Source: Flagellimonas maritima (lineage in GTDB: Bacteria > Bacteroidota > Bacteroidia > Flavobacteriales > Flavobacteriaceae). From it: a DNA stretch of 64,000 bases. The notes beneath the pieces are model-generated. The model saw only the letters and a list, made by a program, of their open reading frames with translations, did no database searches and had not been told where the DNA came from. The position numbers and the translations under genes are program-made. Positions 25,618-38,210 of this stretch are shown here, piece after piece; position 1 is the stretch's first letter; the number at the start of each line of letters is the position of its first letter. Location: NCBI RefSeq assembly GCF_003269425.1, contig NZ_CP030104.1, positions 1,297,501 to 1,361,500 on the forward strand, read 5' to 3'.

Positions 25618-26913
25618 TCATATCATTTCAATGGCGGACTTTACAGCGCTATAAATTTGTTCCATTTCTTTTTTGGTTGTTGTAAATGGTGCCAGAATAT
25701 AAATAGTATTTCCAAGTGGGCGAAGAAAAACACCATTGTCCATAAAATGTTTGAAAAGTTTGTCCCTTAAATTACCATAACGTTCCATTTTTACGTTCAA
25801 ATCCAAAGCGTATATAACTCCCAATTGGCGGGTAGCAGCTATTTTAGGATGATTTTTGATCGATTCATTAAATTGTTTGTGCCACTGGATAATGTTTTCA
25901 ATATTATCCTGAACTTCATCGGTCTGGAGTAATTCCAAGGCTGCCAAAGCCGCTGTACATGCCAAAGGGTTAGCAGTATAGGTATGTCCATGAAACAATC
26001 CTTTGGCCATCTCGTCACTATAAAATGCACTGTATACATCTTGCGTACAGGTAGTAAGCCCCATTGGTAATAATCCTGCGGTCAGTGCTTTTGAAAGGCA
26101 TATAACATCCGGTTTTGTTTCTATGTGATCGGATGCAAAAAATTTTCCGGTTTTTCCGAATCCCGTCATTACCTCATCAGCAATTGTGAGTACATTGTGC
26201 TCTTTTAAAAGAGATAAAATCATGTTAAGACCAACAGGGCAATGCATTTTCATTGCTGCTGCACCTTGTACCAAAGGTTCGTAGATAAAACCAGCTACGG
26301 AACTATTCTTCAATCTATCTTTTAGTATCTCTAGAACATCCTCAATATTTTCTGGAGTTGGTACGGGAATCCGCTTCACCTCAATAAAGAAATCCTCGAA
26401 AGGACCATTATAAACGGATAGACCGGAAACCGACATGGCTCCAAATGTATCTCCATGAAACGCCTCATCAAAAGCCAAAAGTACATTTCGTTTTTCCCCT
26501 TTATTAAAATGGTATTGCAGGGCCATTTTAATCCCAATCTCGGTAGCAGTGGAACCATTGTCGGAAAAGAAGAGTTTTTCTTGATTGACAGGAAGGATTT
26601 TGATGAGTTCTTCGGAAAGCTTTACCGCTGGTTCGTGCGTGAAACCACTGAAAACTACTTGATCCAGTTTTTGCATCTGGGCACTCACTTTTTTCAGAAT
26701 ATAAGGATTGCAATGCCCATACATGCATGTATACCATGAAGAAATTCCATCCACGTATTCTTTTCCTTCCTCATCGTAAAGAATTGTTCCTTTTGCACTC
26801 GAAATTGCCAACATTTCTGAATGGATTTTATGTTGGGTAAGTGGATGCCATAAGTGTTTTTTGTCCCTTTCGGCAATTTTTTTCGATGTAACAGGTTTAG
26901 TCAAACGCTTCAA
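25618..26913 (-). CDS. bioA: Adenosylmethionine-8-amino-7-oxononanoate transaminase
   Basis: 431 residues from a TTG start. Class III PLP aminotransferase: HLWHPLTQHK at the N-terminus (substrate-binding), GISSWYTCMYGHCNPYI, FSDNGSTATEIGIKMALQYH, DEVMTGFGKTGKFFA and the PLP lysine in CLSKALTAGLLPM. Converts KAPA to DAPA with SAM as amino donor. First gene of the minus-strand operon; 4 bases separate it from the ketosynthase. Confidence 0.97.
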   Translation of the reverse strand: MKRLTKPVTSKKIAERDKKHLWHPLTQHKIHSEMLAISSAKGTILYDEEGKEYVDGISSWYTCMYGHCNPYILKKVSAQMQKLDQVVFSGFTHEPAVKLSEELIKILPVNQEKLFFSDNGSTATEIGIKMALQYHFNKGEKRNVLLAFDEAFHGDTFGAMSVSGLSVYNGPFEDFFIEVKRIPVPTPENIEDVLEILKDRLKNSSVAGFIYEPLVQGAAAMKMHCPVGLNMILSLLKEHNVLTIADEVMTGFGKTGKFFASDHIETKPDVICLSKALTAGLLPMGLTTCTQDVYSAFYSDEMAKGLFHGHTYTANPLACTAALAALELLQTDEVQDNIENIIQWHKQFNESIKNHPKIAATRQLGVIYALDLNVKMERYGNLRDKLFKHFMDNGVFLRPLGNTIYILAPFTTTKKEMEQIYSAVKSAIEMI

Positions 26914-26966
26914 TTTATCTATCTTGCAAAGATCGTGATTAAAACGTAAAAAACTCTATCCTAAAA

Positions 26967-28451
26967 GTGCTTAAAAAGGTTAACGAATTCCTTGTTCCTG
27001 ATTACAAAAATCTAAATTGGAAAACAGTTTTTCTACTACTATTATTGATTGCTCTTTTTATTAGATTCCCATTCTTTTTTAGGGATTATATAGACCGGGA
27101 CGAAAGTACTTTTATCATAATGGCACAATCGTGGGTAGAAGGGCATTTGCCATACACAGAACTTTGGGATCTAAAACCCCCGATAACATTTCTGTCTTTT
27201 GCAATGGTTATCTATTTTTTTGGCAAAAGTTTTATTGCCATTCGTTTTTTTGGAACTCTCATTGTGGCAATTACAGCTCTTTTTACATTTTGCATTGCTA
27301 CAAAACTGACATCTAAAAAAATTGCTTTTTGGTGTGCTGTTTTCTGTGTTTTTTTACAAAGTCTTTTTGGTAGTCTGCAAGGAGTCATGTCCGAACACAT
27401 TTCTATTCTATTCTTTGTTATGGGCATTTATGTTTTGTTCACCAAAAAACATATGGTTTGGTATCTTTTTGTTGGTTTAAGCTTTGGGCTTTCCGTGCTA
27501 TCAAAATTGAATATGGCTTACCCATTACTTATCTTGAGTATTTATCTGATCTGGAAAGGAATTAATGAAAAGCAGTTTTGGATGTATTTCAAACATCTTT
27601 TTTTTATAGGTATAGGATTTATTTTATTGGTAATACTAACTGCTATACCCTACTATTTACAAGGTGAAATATCAACATGGTGGCAATCTATTTTTGAGGC
27701 TCCTTTGGCATATTCCAGTTCAAAACACCATTCAATTTCAAAAACCTTACCATTTGTTTTTATAGTACTGCTTTTGTTGGTTGTTGGATTGAAGACAAAG
27801 ACCATAAATTTTAAATCCAAGCCCATACAAATCCTGGCTGTTATCATTATCGGGGTTTTACTTTCCTTCATGCAAGCTGGGAAAGTAAACGGGCATTATT
27901 TGATTCAAATCTATCCTTTTTTACTGATTCTAGCGGGTATAGCCGCAAGCAAGGTTTCCGCTATACCCAAAAAGTTTATAGGTGTCATTATATTACTGCT
28001 GTTCCTGCTACCCATTGAAGCATACTTGGAATATGTGAATATCATTTCCAATAAAACAGAAAAGGGTACTTATTATAACGGAGAGGGCATTGAAGTTCCT
28101 AACTATATCAGTGAAAATAATTTAGAGACCAAAAATATATTCTTTACGGAATATCATATTGGATATTGGGTTTTGGGAGTAAACCCACCAACCAAAGCTG
28201 CCACGCATCCCAGTAGTATAGCCAGGGAAGAGCTTTTCCCATTTATGAAAAACCCAAGAAAAACTGGGATGCAAGAACTGCGCTATATTTTAGAGGTTTT
28301 ACAGCCAAAAATTATTGTCGCACGAAATGGGAAAAGGATTTTCGACAAAAAATTGGTAGATTTCAATTTTTACATAGATTTATATTTGGCCCAACATTAC
28401 ACTTTAGTAAAAACTATAGATCGAGGATTGATTTACCAAAGACTAGAATGA
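26967..28451 (+). CDS. Glycosyltransferase family 39-like membrane protein
   Basis: 494 residues from a GTG. Many hydrophobic segments (about eleven), with the periplasmic motif FRDYIDRDESTFIIMAQSWVEGHLPYTELWDLKPP near residue 40, in which the acidic DRDES pair corresponds to the catalytic region of GT39/PMT and ArnT-like enzymes that use polyprenyl-phosphate sugars. A soluble C-terminal part follows. It interrupts the biotin locus on the opposite strand and overlaps the end of bioD by 9 bases. Acceptor unknown. Confidence 0.75.
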   Translation: MLKKVNEFLVPDYKNLNWKTVFLLLLLIALFIRFPFFFRDYIDRDESTFIIMAQSWVEGHLPYTELWDLKPPITFLSFAMVIYFFGKSFIAIRFFGTLIVAITALFTFCIATKLTSKKIAFWCAVFCVFLQSLFGSLQGVMSEHISILFFVMGIYVLFTKKHMVWYLFVGLSFGLSVLSKLNMAYPLLILSIYLIWKGINEKQFWMYFKHLFFIGIGFILLVILTAIPYYLQGEISTWWQSIFEAPLAYSSSKHHSISKTLPFVFIVLLLLVVGLKTKTINFKSKPIQILAVIIIGVLLSFMQAGKVNGHYLIQIYPFLLILAGIAASKVSAIPKKFIGVIILLLFLLPIEAYLEYVNIISNKTEKGTYYNGEGIEVPNYISENNLETKNIFFTEYHIGYWVLGVNPPTKAATHPSSIAREELFPFMKNPRKTGMQELRYILEVLQPKIIVARNGKRIFDKKLVDFNFYIDLYLAQHYTLVKTIDRGLIYQRLE

Positions 28452-29057
28452 TTCCAATCCGGTTTTTAACTGATCAGCATATTTCTTCACGATCATTTTA
28501 TTAAAAGCATCTTCTTCATTGATCCTGCCGAGAAATGAAACTCCTGTCTTGTTCAAAATAATACTTTCTGTAGTTGGGTGTTCATTTCCGCTGAAAATAA
28601 TCCCTATCTCCAAATTTTTTTCCTGCAATTTTTCAATAGTTAAAAGTGAATGGTTGATACTGCCCAAATAGTGCCTGGAAACTACAATGACCTTATAGTC
28701 TGGTCGAATTAAATCAAAAATGGTGTCCGTATTGTTCAATGGAACCAATAGTCCCCCCGCTCCTTCTATAACCAAATGATTCTCGGTTTGTGGCGGAACT
28801 ATTTTTTTTAAGTCAATTTTTATCCCATCAATATCAGCTGCTCCGTGTGGACTCATGGGTGTATGGAGGGCATAGCTGTTCTTGTGGATTTTGGATTTGT
28901 TATTCGAAATTAGCTCTTTAACTTTATGACTATCCGAATATTCCAAGTCCCCAGCCTGTATAGGTTTCCAATAATCAGCTTCAAGAGCTTCTACAATTAT
29001 GGCTGAAGCAAGCGTCTTACCAACGTCGGTGGATATTCCGGTAATAAAAAAATTCAT
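28443..29057 (-). CDS. bioD: Dethiobiotin synthetase
   Basis: 204 residues. MNFFITGISTDVGKTLASAI is the P-loop, YWKPIQAGDLE the substrate loop and VIEGAGGLLVPLN the Walker B-like motif. Closes the ureido ring of DAPA with CO2 and ATP. The length is slightly short but motifs are complete. Its start overlaps the DUF2007 gene by 4 bases; its 3' end overlaps the opposing glycosyltransferase gene. Confidence 0.96.
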   Translation of the reverse strand: MNFFITGISTDVGKTLASAIIVEALEADYWKPIQAGDLEYSDSHKVKELISNNKSKIHKNSYALHTPMSPHGAADIDGIKIDLKKIVPPQTENHLVIEGAGGLLVPLNNTDTIFDLIRPDYKVIVVSRHYLGSINHSLLTIEKLQEKNLEIGIIFSGNEHPTTESIILNKTGVSFLGRINEEDAFNKMIVKKYADQLKTGLESF

Positions 29058-29440
29058 TGGTTTGGTTTGGTTATGAAGTTACATTGTGCACATTTATATT
29101 TTCTGGGCTCAAAAAAAGGGAAGAGTTTATAAAATATACTATTTCTTGAATAGTATATTTCTGATTTAGCGGCACTGCAGTTAGGGCAGATAATAGGTTT
29201 TCCATCCTTGTCCGTCGCATAATTACGAATGTCGTCATATATTGTCCTGGCCCTATCCTTATCAACAGAATATACCAATAACTTTACTCCACCAATAGCT
29301 GCACTGATCAATGGGTCTGAGTTTATAGTATTCTCATCTTTTAAAAAAACTTGTATACCCTCAGATTCAAGTTTACCTTTTATGATTTGTACATCAGCAG
29401 GAAACTCAAAACTGCCAAGTATATAAAATTCTTGTTTCAT
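29054..29440 (-). CDS. DUF2007-type signal-transducing protein with zinc ribbon
   Basis: 128 residues. N-terminal DUF2007-like domain (YILGSFEFPADVQIIKGKLESE ... GGVKLLVYSVDKDRARTIY, shown here in parts) and a C-terminal ribbon with two cysteine pairs, CPNCSAAKSE and KCAQCNFI. It sits inside the bioF-bioD operon with one- and four-base overlaps on either side, so expression is tied to biotin synthesis. A role there is not known. Confidence 0.75.
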   Translation of the reverse strand: MKQEFYILGSFEFPADVQIIKGKLESEGIQVFLKDENTINSDPLISAAIGGVKLLVYSVDKDRARTIYDDIRNYATDKDGKPIICPNCSAAKSEIYYSRNSIFYKLFPFFEPRKYKCAQCNFITKPNQ

Positions 29441-30594
29441 TATCCAATTAGATTTTTTAAGCTTGATAAAGCTCCTGATATTTCTTTATCAGTATTATAT
29501 GAATGTAAACAAAATCTTAGTCGTTCCCGTCCCTTCTTTACCGTTGGAGAAATAATCGCCTTCACATCAAATCCATCTTTTTGAAGGTTTTTTGAAACCT
29601 GCTTTATTTTCTCGTTTTCTGGGATTATCATACAATGGATCGCAGAATCACTTTCTATGAAATCATTTGCTAAGTTCAGCACTTTAACCTTTTCCTTAAA
29701 GAAAAGAATATTCTCTTGTAGTTTTGACCGCTCATTTATGCCCCTTAATTCTAGATATTGATAGGCAGATAGTATGGATGCCAAGGTATGTGGGGAAAGG
29801 GCCGTAGTATAAATAAGACTCCTGGCAAAATTAACTAAATACTTTTTTAACGTTGAGCTTCCCAAAACCGCGGCTCCGTGGTTACCCAAGGCCTTTCCAA
29901 AAGTGATGATTCTGGCAAAAACCCCATCTTCAATACCTAACCCAGAGACTAAATCTCTTCCATTTCCCATTATTCCAGTAGCATGGGCCTCATCAACAAT
30001 TAAATGATAACCGTGTTCTTTGCAAAAATTTAAAAATACTTTCAAATCCGGGGAATCTCCATCCATGGAAAAAACGGATTCGGTAACGACATAAATCTCT
30101 GATTTGCCATCGGTAGTGTTTAGAATACGCTCAATACTCAATTTCAAATCTTCCAAATTATTGTGCCCAAATTTGAAGGCATTGGCATTGCCCATTTTTA
30201 TGCCATCACGTATACTGGCATGTATCAATTCATCATAAAAAACCAAATCTCCCCGTTGAGGTACGGATGAGAAAAATCCAATATTTGCATCGTATCCAGA
30301 GTTAAAAACCAGTGCTGATGCTGACCGATGGTAAGAAGCTAGGAAGTCTTCAAGTTTTTTGTACAATCTATGATTTCCTGTAAGTAACCGGGAGCCAGAG
30401 GCTCCATTTTTAAGGACATCAAATTCTTCCAATAAGTTTGCTGCTTGTATGGAAAACTCTTTTTTCTTTGCAAACCCCAAATAGTCGTTGGAAGAAAAGT
30501 CGATTAATCGCTGTGGTTCAGGTAACGCCCTTAAAGCGTTTTCCTGCTTTCTTTTCTCAAGTTTTCGCTGCAGCTTTTTGGGGAAGTTTGCCAT
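29440..30594 (-). CDS. bioF: 8-amino-7-oxononanoate synthase
   Basis: 384 residues. Alpha-oxoamine synthase family: IDFSSNDYLGFAKKKEF, GSGSRLL-type glycine motif (ASGSRLLTGNHRLYKKLE), DEAHATGIMG and the PLP lysine in IITFGKALGNHGAAVLGS. Condenses pimeloyl thioester with alanine. First gene of the bioF-DUF2007-bioD operon, divergent from the broken acetyltransferase gene with 37 bases between starts. Confidence 0.95.
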   Translation of the reverse strand: MANFPKKLQRKLEKRKQENALRALPEPQRLIDFSSNDYLGFAKKKEFSIQAANLLEEFDVLKNGASGSRLLTGNHRLYKKLEDFLASYHRSASALVFNSGYDANIGFFSSVPQRGDLVFYDELIHASIRDGIKMGNANAFKFGHNNLEDLKLSIERILNTTDGKSEIYVVTESVFSMDGDSPDLKVFLNFCKEHGYHLIVDEAHATGIMGNGRDLVSGLGIEDGVFARIITFGKALGNHGAAVLGSSTLKKYLVNFARSLIYTTALSPHTLASILSAYQYLELRGINERSKLQENILFFKEKVKVLNLANDFIESDSAIHCMIIPENEKIKQVSKNLQKDGFDVKAIISPTVKKGRERLRFCLHSYNTDKEISGALSSLKNLIG

Positions 30595-30631
30595 GTTCCA
30601 AATGTACTATCTTTATTGAAATTTGTAGCGC

Positions 30632-31161
30632 ATGGTTACCTACAAGCAAGCATCTTCAAAAAAGGAACTTGAGCAAATTCTTCTTTTACAAAAACAAAAT
30701 CTTGCCAAAAATCTAACTGAAAAGGAAAAATCCTATCAAGGTTTTTTAACAGTAGAACACTCTTTTGTTGTCTTGAAAGCGATGAATGATGCATGCGGCC
30801 ATATTCTAGCTATTGAAAATGACTTGATTATTGGTTATGCGTTGTGCATGCATCCCAGGTTTGCAGATTCTGTTGAAATATTGAAACCTATGTTCAGAGA
30901 AATTTCAAAAGTGGTAAATATGAACACCAACTACATGGTTATGGGTCAAATTTGCATTGCTAAACATTATAGAGGCAAAGGTGTTTTTAGAAATCTATAT
31001 AAAGAGATGAAAAAAGTCTGCCAAAGGGTTTTGATATCATTATTACGGAAGTGGATACCAGCAATAAACGTTCTTTGTATGCAAACAAGGCAATTGGATT
31101 TAAGGAACTAAAGCAATATTGCACCCAAGATAAACAATGGTCACTTATTGCACTAAAATAA
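30632..31161 (+). pseudogene. GNAT-family acetyltransferase, frameshifted
   Basis: The first frame encodes about 132 residues of a GNAT protein, including the acetyl-CoA-binding loop CIAKHYRGKGVFRNLYKEMK. Near base 31033 the frame is lost: the natural continuation FDIIITEVDTSNKRSLYANK and the typical GNAT beta-7 end continue in the next frame to the stop at 31159-31161. One extra A in the AAA run at about 31033-31035 would restore one protein of 176 residues. Either a recent pseudogene or a sequencing error. Confidence 0.8.
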
Positions 31162-31195
31162 AGAAGCCGCTCTCATTGAACGGCTTCTTTTATCA
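31161..31195. terminator. Hairpin between acetyltransferase remnant and atpC
   Basis: AAGAAGCCG (31161-31169) pairs with CGGCTTCTT (31181-31189), then TTATCATTTTT; it can act for both converging transcripts. The left arm begins at the last base of the plus-strand stop codon. Confidence 0.8.
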
Positions 31196-31213
31196 TTTTT
31201 GATTATGAATAGT

Positions 31214-31492
31214 CTAATCTGCTAAGACAATCACTTTATTTTCTTTCATTTCAATAGTTCCACTGGATATAGGCAGCATGGCTTCTCCATTTGCCCCTTT
31301 GGAAAATTTATTTTGAAAATCTTCATCGATAGTAATATTTCCTTGAAACTTTACATTGCCTTCTTGAAGTAAAGAAACTATCGGCGCGTGATTCTCCAAC
31401 ATTTGAAATTCACCATTTATCCCTGGAACAGTAACTGAAGTTACTTCTCCTGAAAATAAGGTGGCTTCTGGTGATACTATTTCTAAATACAT
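31214..31492 (-). CDS. atpC: F1Fo ATP synthase epsilon subunit, short form
   Basis: 92 residues: MYLEIVSPEATLFSGEVTSV and PGINGEFQMLENHAPIVSLL are the beta-sandwich domain. The C-terminal two-helix domain of E. coli epsilon (about 135 residues) is absent, so the ATP-inhibiting arm is lacking; short forms are usual in Bacteroidota. It follows atpD by 81 bases that include a tandem repeat. Confidence 0.95.
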   Translation of the reverse strand: MYLEIVSPEATLFSGEVTSVTVPGINGEFQMLENHAPIVSLLQEGNVKFQGNITIDEDFQNKFSKGANGEAMLPISSGTIEMKENKVIVLAD

Positions 31493-31497
31493 GACTC

Positions 31498-31539
31498 TAG
31501 TATTAAGTAGTTAGTATTAAGTAGTTAGTATGGAGTAGT
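31498..31539. repeat. Three tandem 14-bp repeats between atpD and atpC
   Basis: TAGTATTAAGTAGT occurs at 31498-31511 and 31512-31525, and TAGTATGGAGTAGT at 31526-31539. The following ACTACTAATTACTC (31551-31564) is a partial inverted copy and could fold with the repeats in the atpDC message. Confidence 0.85.
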
Positions 31540-31573
31540 TCTGATTACTCACTACTAATTACTCTGTGCTATA

Positions 31574-36032
<4,459 letters not shown>

Positions 36033-36192
36033 TGGTCTCGAATTAGAGTTAAATTAGTTTTAAGCAAATGTAAATCATTGGAAGCGGAAGATACATTTTT
36101 TTTCATTTGCATGCTGTAAAATTGAAAAAAATTATGCATGCATAGTACTTATTTGCCAAAAAAAAATGACAATCTCTACGATTTTAACAAAA

Positions 36193-36216
36193 AAAAGCAC
36201 TGATATCAGTGCTTTT
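36193..36216 (-). terminator. Terminator after glmS
   Basis: A perfect 24-base palindrome, AAAAGCACTGAT then ATCAGTGCTTTT, followed on the minus strand by eight T; 26 bases after the glmS stop. Confidence 0.85.
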
Positions 36217-36241
36217 ATAAGTATTTCTTGTTTTTATAAAG

Positions 36242-38089
36242 TTACTCTACGGTAACCGATTTGGCCAAATTTCTGGGCTGATCTACATTGCATCCCCTCA
36301 TTACCGCTATATGATAAGAGAGTAGTTGTAGGGGTATTGTTGTTAGCAATGGCGTAAGACTTTCTGATGTTTCGGGAACTTCAATCACATGGTCTGCCAA
36401 CTCTTTAACGGTTTTATCGCCTTCGGTCACCACAGCAATGATTTTCCCACTTCTGGATTTTATCTCTTGGATATTGCTCACTACCTTTTCATAGTGTCCC
36501 TTTTTTGTAGCTATAACGATCACTGGCATTTGTTCGTCAATCAAGGCGATAGGTCCGTGCTTCATCTCTGCTGCCGGATAACCCTCTGCATGGATATAGC
36601 TGATTTCCTTTAGCTTGAGGGCTCCTTCAAGAGCAACGGGGAAATTATATCCCCTACCAAGATATAGGCAGTTTGTTGAATCCTTATATATTTCTGATAT
36701 TTTCTCTACAATTTCATTGGATTCGAGTGTTTTCTCCACTTTTGAAGGTATTCCTTCCAGTTCCGTTAAATATTCGTGGTATTTTGACTGTGAAAAAACT
36801 CCCTTCTCATGGGCCAATTTCAAAGCAATCAGTGTAAGCACGGTAATTTGTGTTGTAAATGCTTTTGTTGAAGCCACTCCAATTTCAGGACCGGCATGGG
36901 TATAAGCTCCAGCTTGGGTCTCTCTGGCAATTGAAGAGCCCACAACATTACAAACACCAAAAACAAATGCACCTTTTTCCTTGGCCAGTTTTATGGCCGC
37001 GAGTGTATCTGCTGTTTCACCAGATTGCGAAATAGCTATAAGAACGTCGTTTTCTGTTATTACGGGATTTCTGTACCTAAACTCGGAAGCATATTCAACT
37101 TCTACAGGTATTCTAGCAAGGTCTTCAAAGATATATTCGGCTACGAGTCCAGCATGCCATGAGGTACCGCACGCAACAATAATAATTCTGTTTGCATTCA
37201 AAAATTTCTCCAGATTCTGGTCTATGCCCGCCATTTTAACCAACCCTTGGTCGGCTAATAAACGTCCTCTATAGGTATCCAAAATAGCTCTGGGTTGCTC
37301 ATAAATCTCTTTGAGCATAAAATGATCGTAGCCACCCTTTTCAATTTCTTCAAGGTTCATTTGAAGCTCAAGAATATTAGGGTAGGCGATGGCATCATCC
37401 TTAATTTTACGCATTTTTATTTCCTTGCCAATACGGACAATGGCCATTTCTTCGTCTTCCAAATAAACGGCATTATTGGTGAATTCAATAAAAGGCGACG
37501 CATCCGAAGCAATAAAGTATTCATTTTCCCCTATTCCAATTGCAAGTGGGCTACCCAATTTTGCAACCACTATCTCATCTGGCTTGTTTTTATCGAATAC
37601 TGCAATAGCGTATGCTCCTACAACTTGATTAAGGGCTATTTGAACCGCTTTTCCAAGTTTGACACCTTCTTTTTTCTTGACTTCTTCTATAAGGTTGACC
37701 AAAACCTCCGTATCCGTATCCGATTCAAACGTATAGCCACGTTTTATCAATGCTTTTTTTATGGACTCGTAATTCTCTATTATTCCATTATGGATGATAA
37801 CCAAATCTCCAGAATTGGAATAATGCGGGTGGGAATTAGTATCATTTGGAACACCATGAGTTGCCCATCTTGTATGGCCAAGACCAAGTTTGCCGTTTAT
37901 CGATATTGTAGCTTCAGACTTTTTCCTTAAATCCTCTACCTTCCCCTTTGTTTTTGAGAGATGTGTGTTTTCTCCATCAAAAAGGACGATTCCTGCACTA
38001 TCGTATCCGCGATATTCCAGTCTTTGCAATCCTTTAATTATTATGGGATAAGCATCCCTATGACCGATGTAACCAACAATTCCACACAT
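36242..38089 (-). CDS. glmS: Glutamine-fructose-6-phosphate aminotransferase (isomerizing)
   Basis: 615 residues. Starts MCGIVGYIGHRDA with the N-terminal nucleophile Cys; glutaminase motifs GHTRWATHGVPN and HNGIIENY; two SIS domains (CGTSWHAGL, SQSGETADT, EVASTKAFTTQ-type GVASTKAFTTQ) and the C-terminal NLAKSVTVE. Makes glucosamine-6-phosphate for cell wall and LPS. A TACCTTTG -7 box lies 46 bases upstream. Confidence 0.98.
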   Translation of the reverse strand: MCGIVGYIGHRDAYPIIIKGLQRLEYRGYDSAGIVLFDGENTHLSKTKGKVEDLRKKSEATISINGKLGLGHTRWATHGVPNDTNSHPHYSNSGDLVIIHNGIIENYESIKKALIKRGYTFESDTDTEVLVNLIEEVKKKEGVKLGKAVQIALNQVVGAYAIAVFDKNKPDEIVVAKLGSPLAIGIGENEYFIASDASPFIEFTNNAVYLEDEEMAIVRIGKEIKMRKIKDDAIAYPNILELQMNLEEIEKGGYDHFMLKEIYEQPRAILDTYRGRLLADQGLVKMAGIDQNLEKFLNANRIIIVACGTSWHAGLVAEYIFEDLARIPVEVEYASEFRYRNPVITENDVLIAISQSGETADTLAAIKLAKEKGAFVFGVCNVVGSSIARETQAGAYTHAGPEIGVASTKAFTTQITVLTLIALKLAHEKGVFSQSKYHEYLTELEGIPSKVEKTLESNEIVEKISEIYKDSTNCLYLGRGYNFPVALEGALKLKEISYIHAEGYPAAEMKHGPIALIDEQMPVIVIATKKGHYEKVVSNIQEIKSRSGKIIAVVTEGDKTVKELADHVIEVPETSESLTPLLTTIPLQLLSYHIAVMRGCNVDQPRNLAKSVTVE

Positions 38090-38134
38090 AAGATTGATAT
38101 TAAGCCCAGTAAACCTTTATTGGTTTTGAGAACG

Positions 38135-38142
38135 CAAAGGTA
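38135..38142 (-). promoter_or_regulatory. -7 box for glmS
   Basis: Reads TACCTTTG on the minus strand, matching TANNTTTG; the -33 element is not clear. Confidence 0.5.
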
Positions 38143-38210
38143 TAATCTATTAAAGAAAACCTGCTATTCTACATGTTATAAAACAAAAAAAATCTATAAA
38201 TGGTATATCC

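Noticed and set aside
31498-31539. Possible CRISPR-like repeats
   Set aside because: Fourteen-base direct tandem copies without spacers; no cas genes in the window.
37295-37930. 211-codon frame opposite glmS
   Set aside because: Lies fully inside the well-supported glmS gene on the other strand; no family features.
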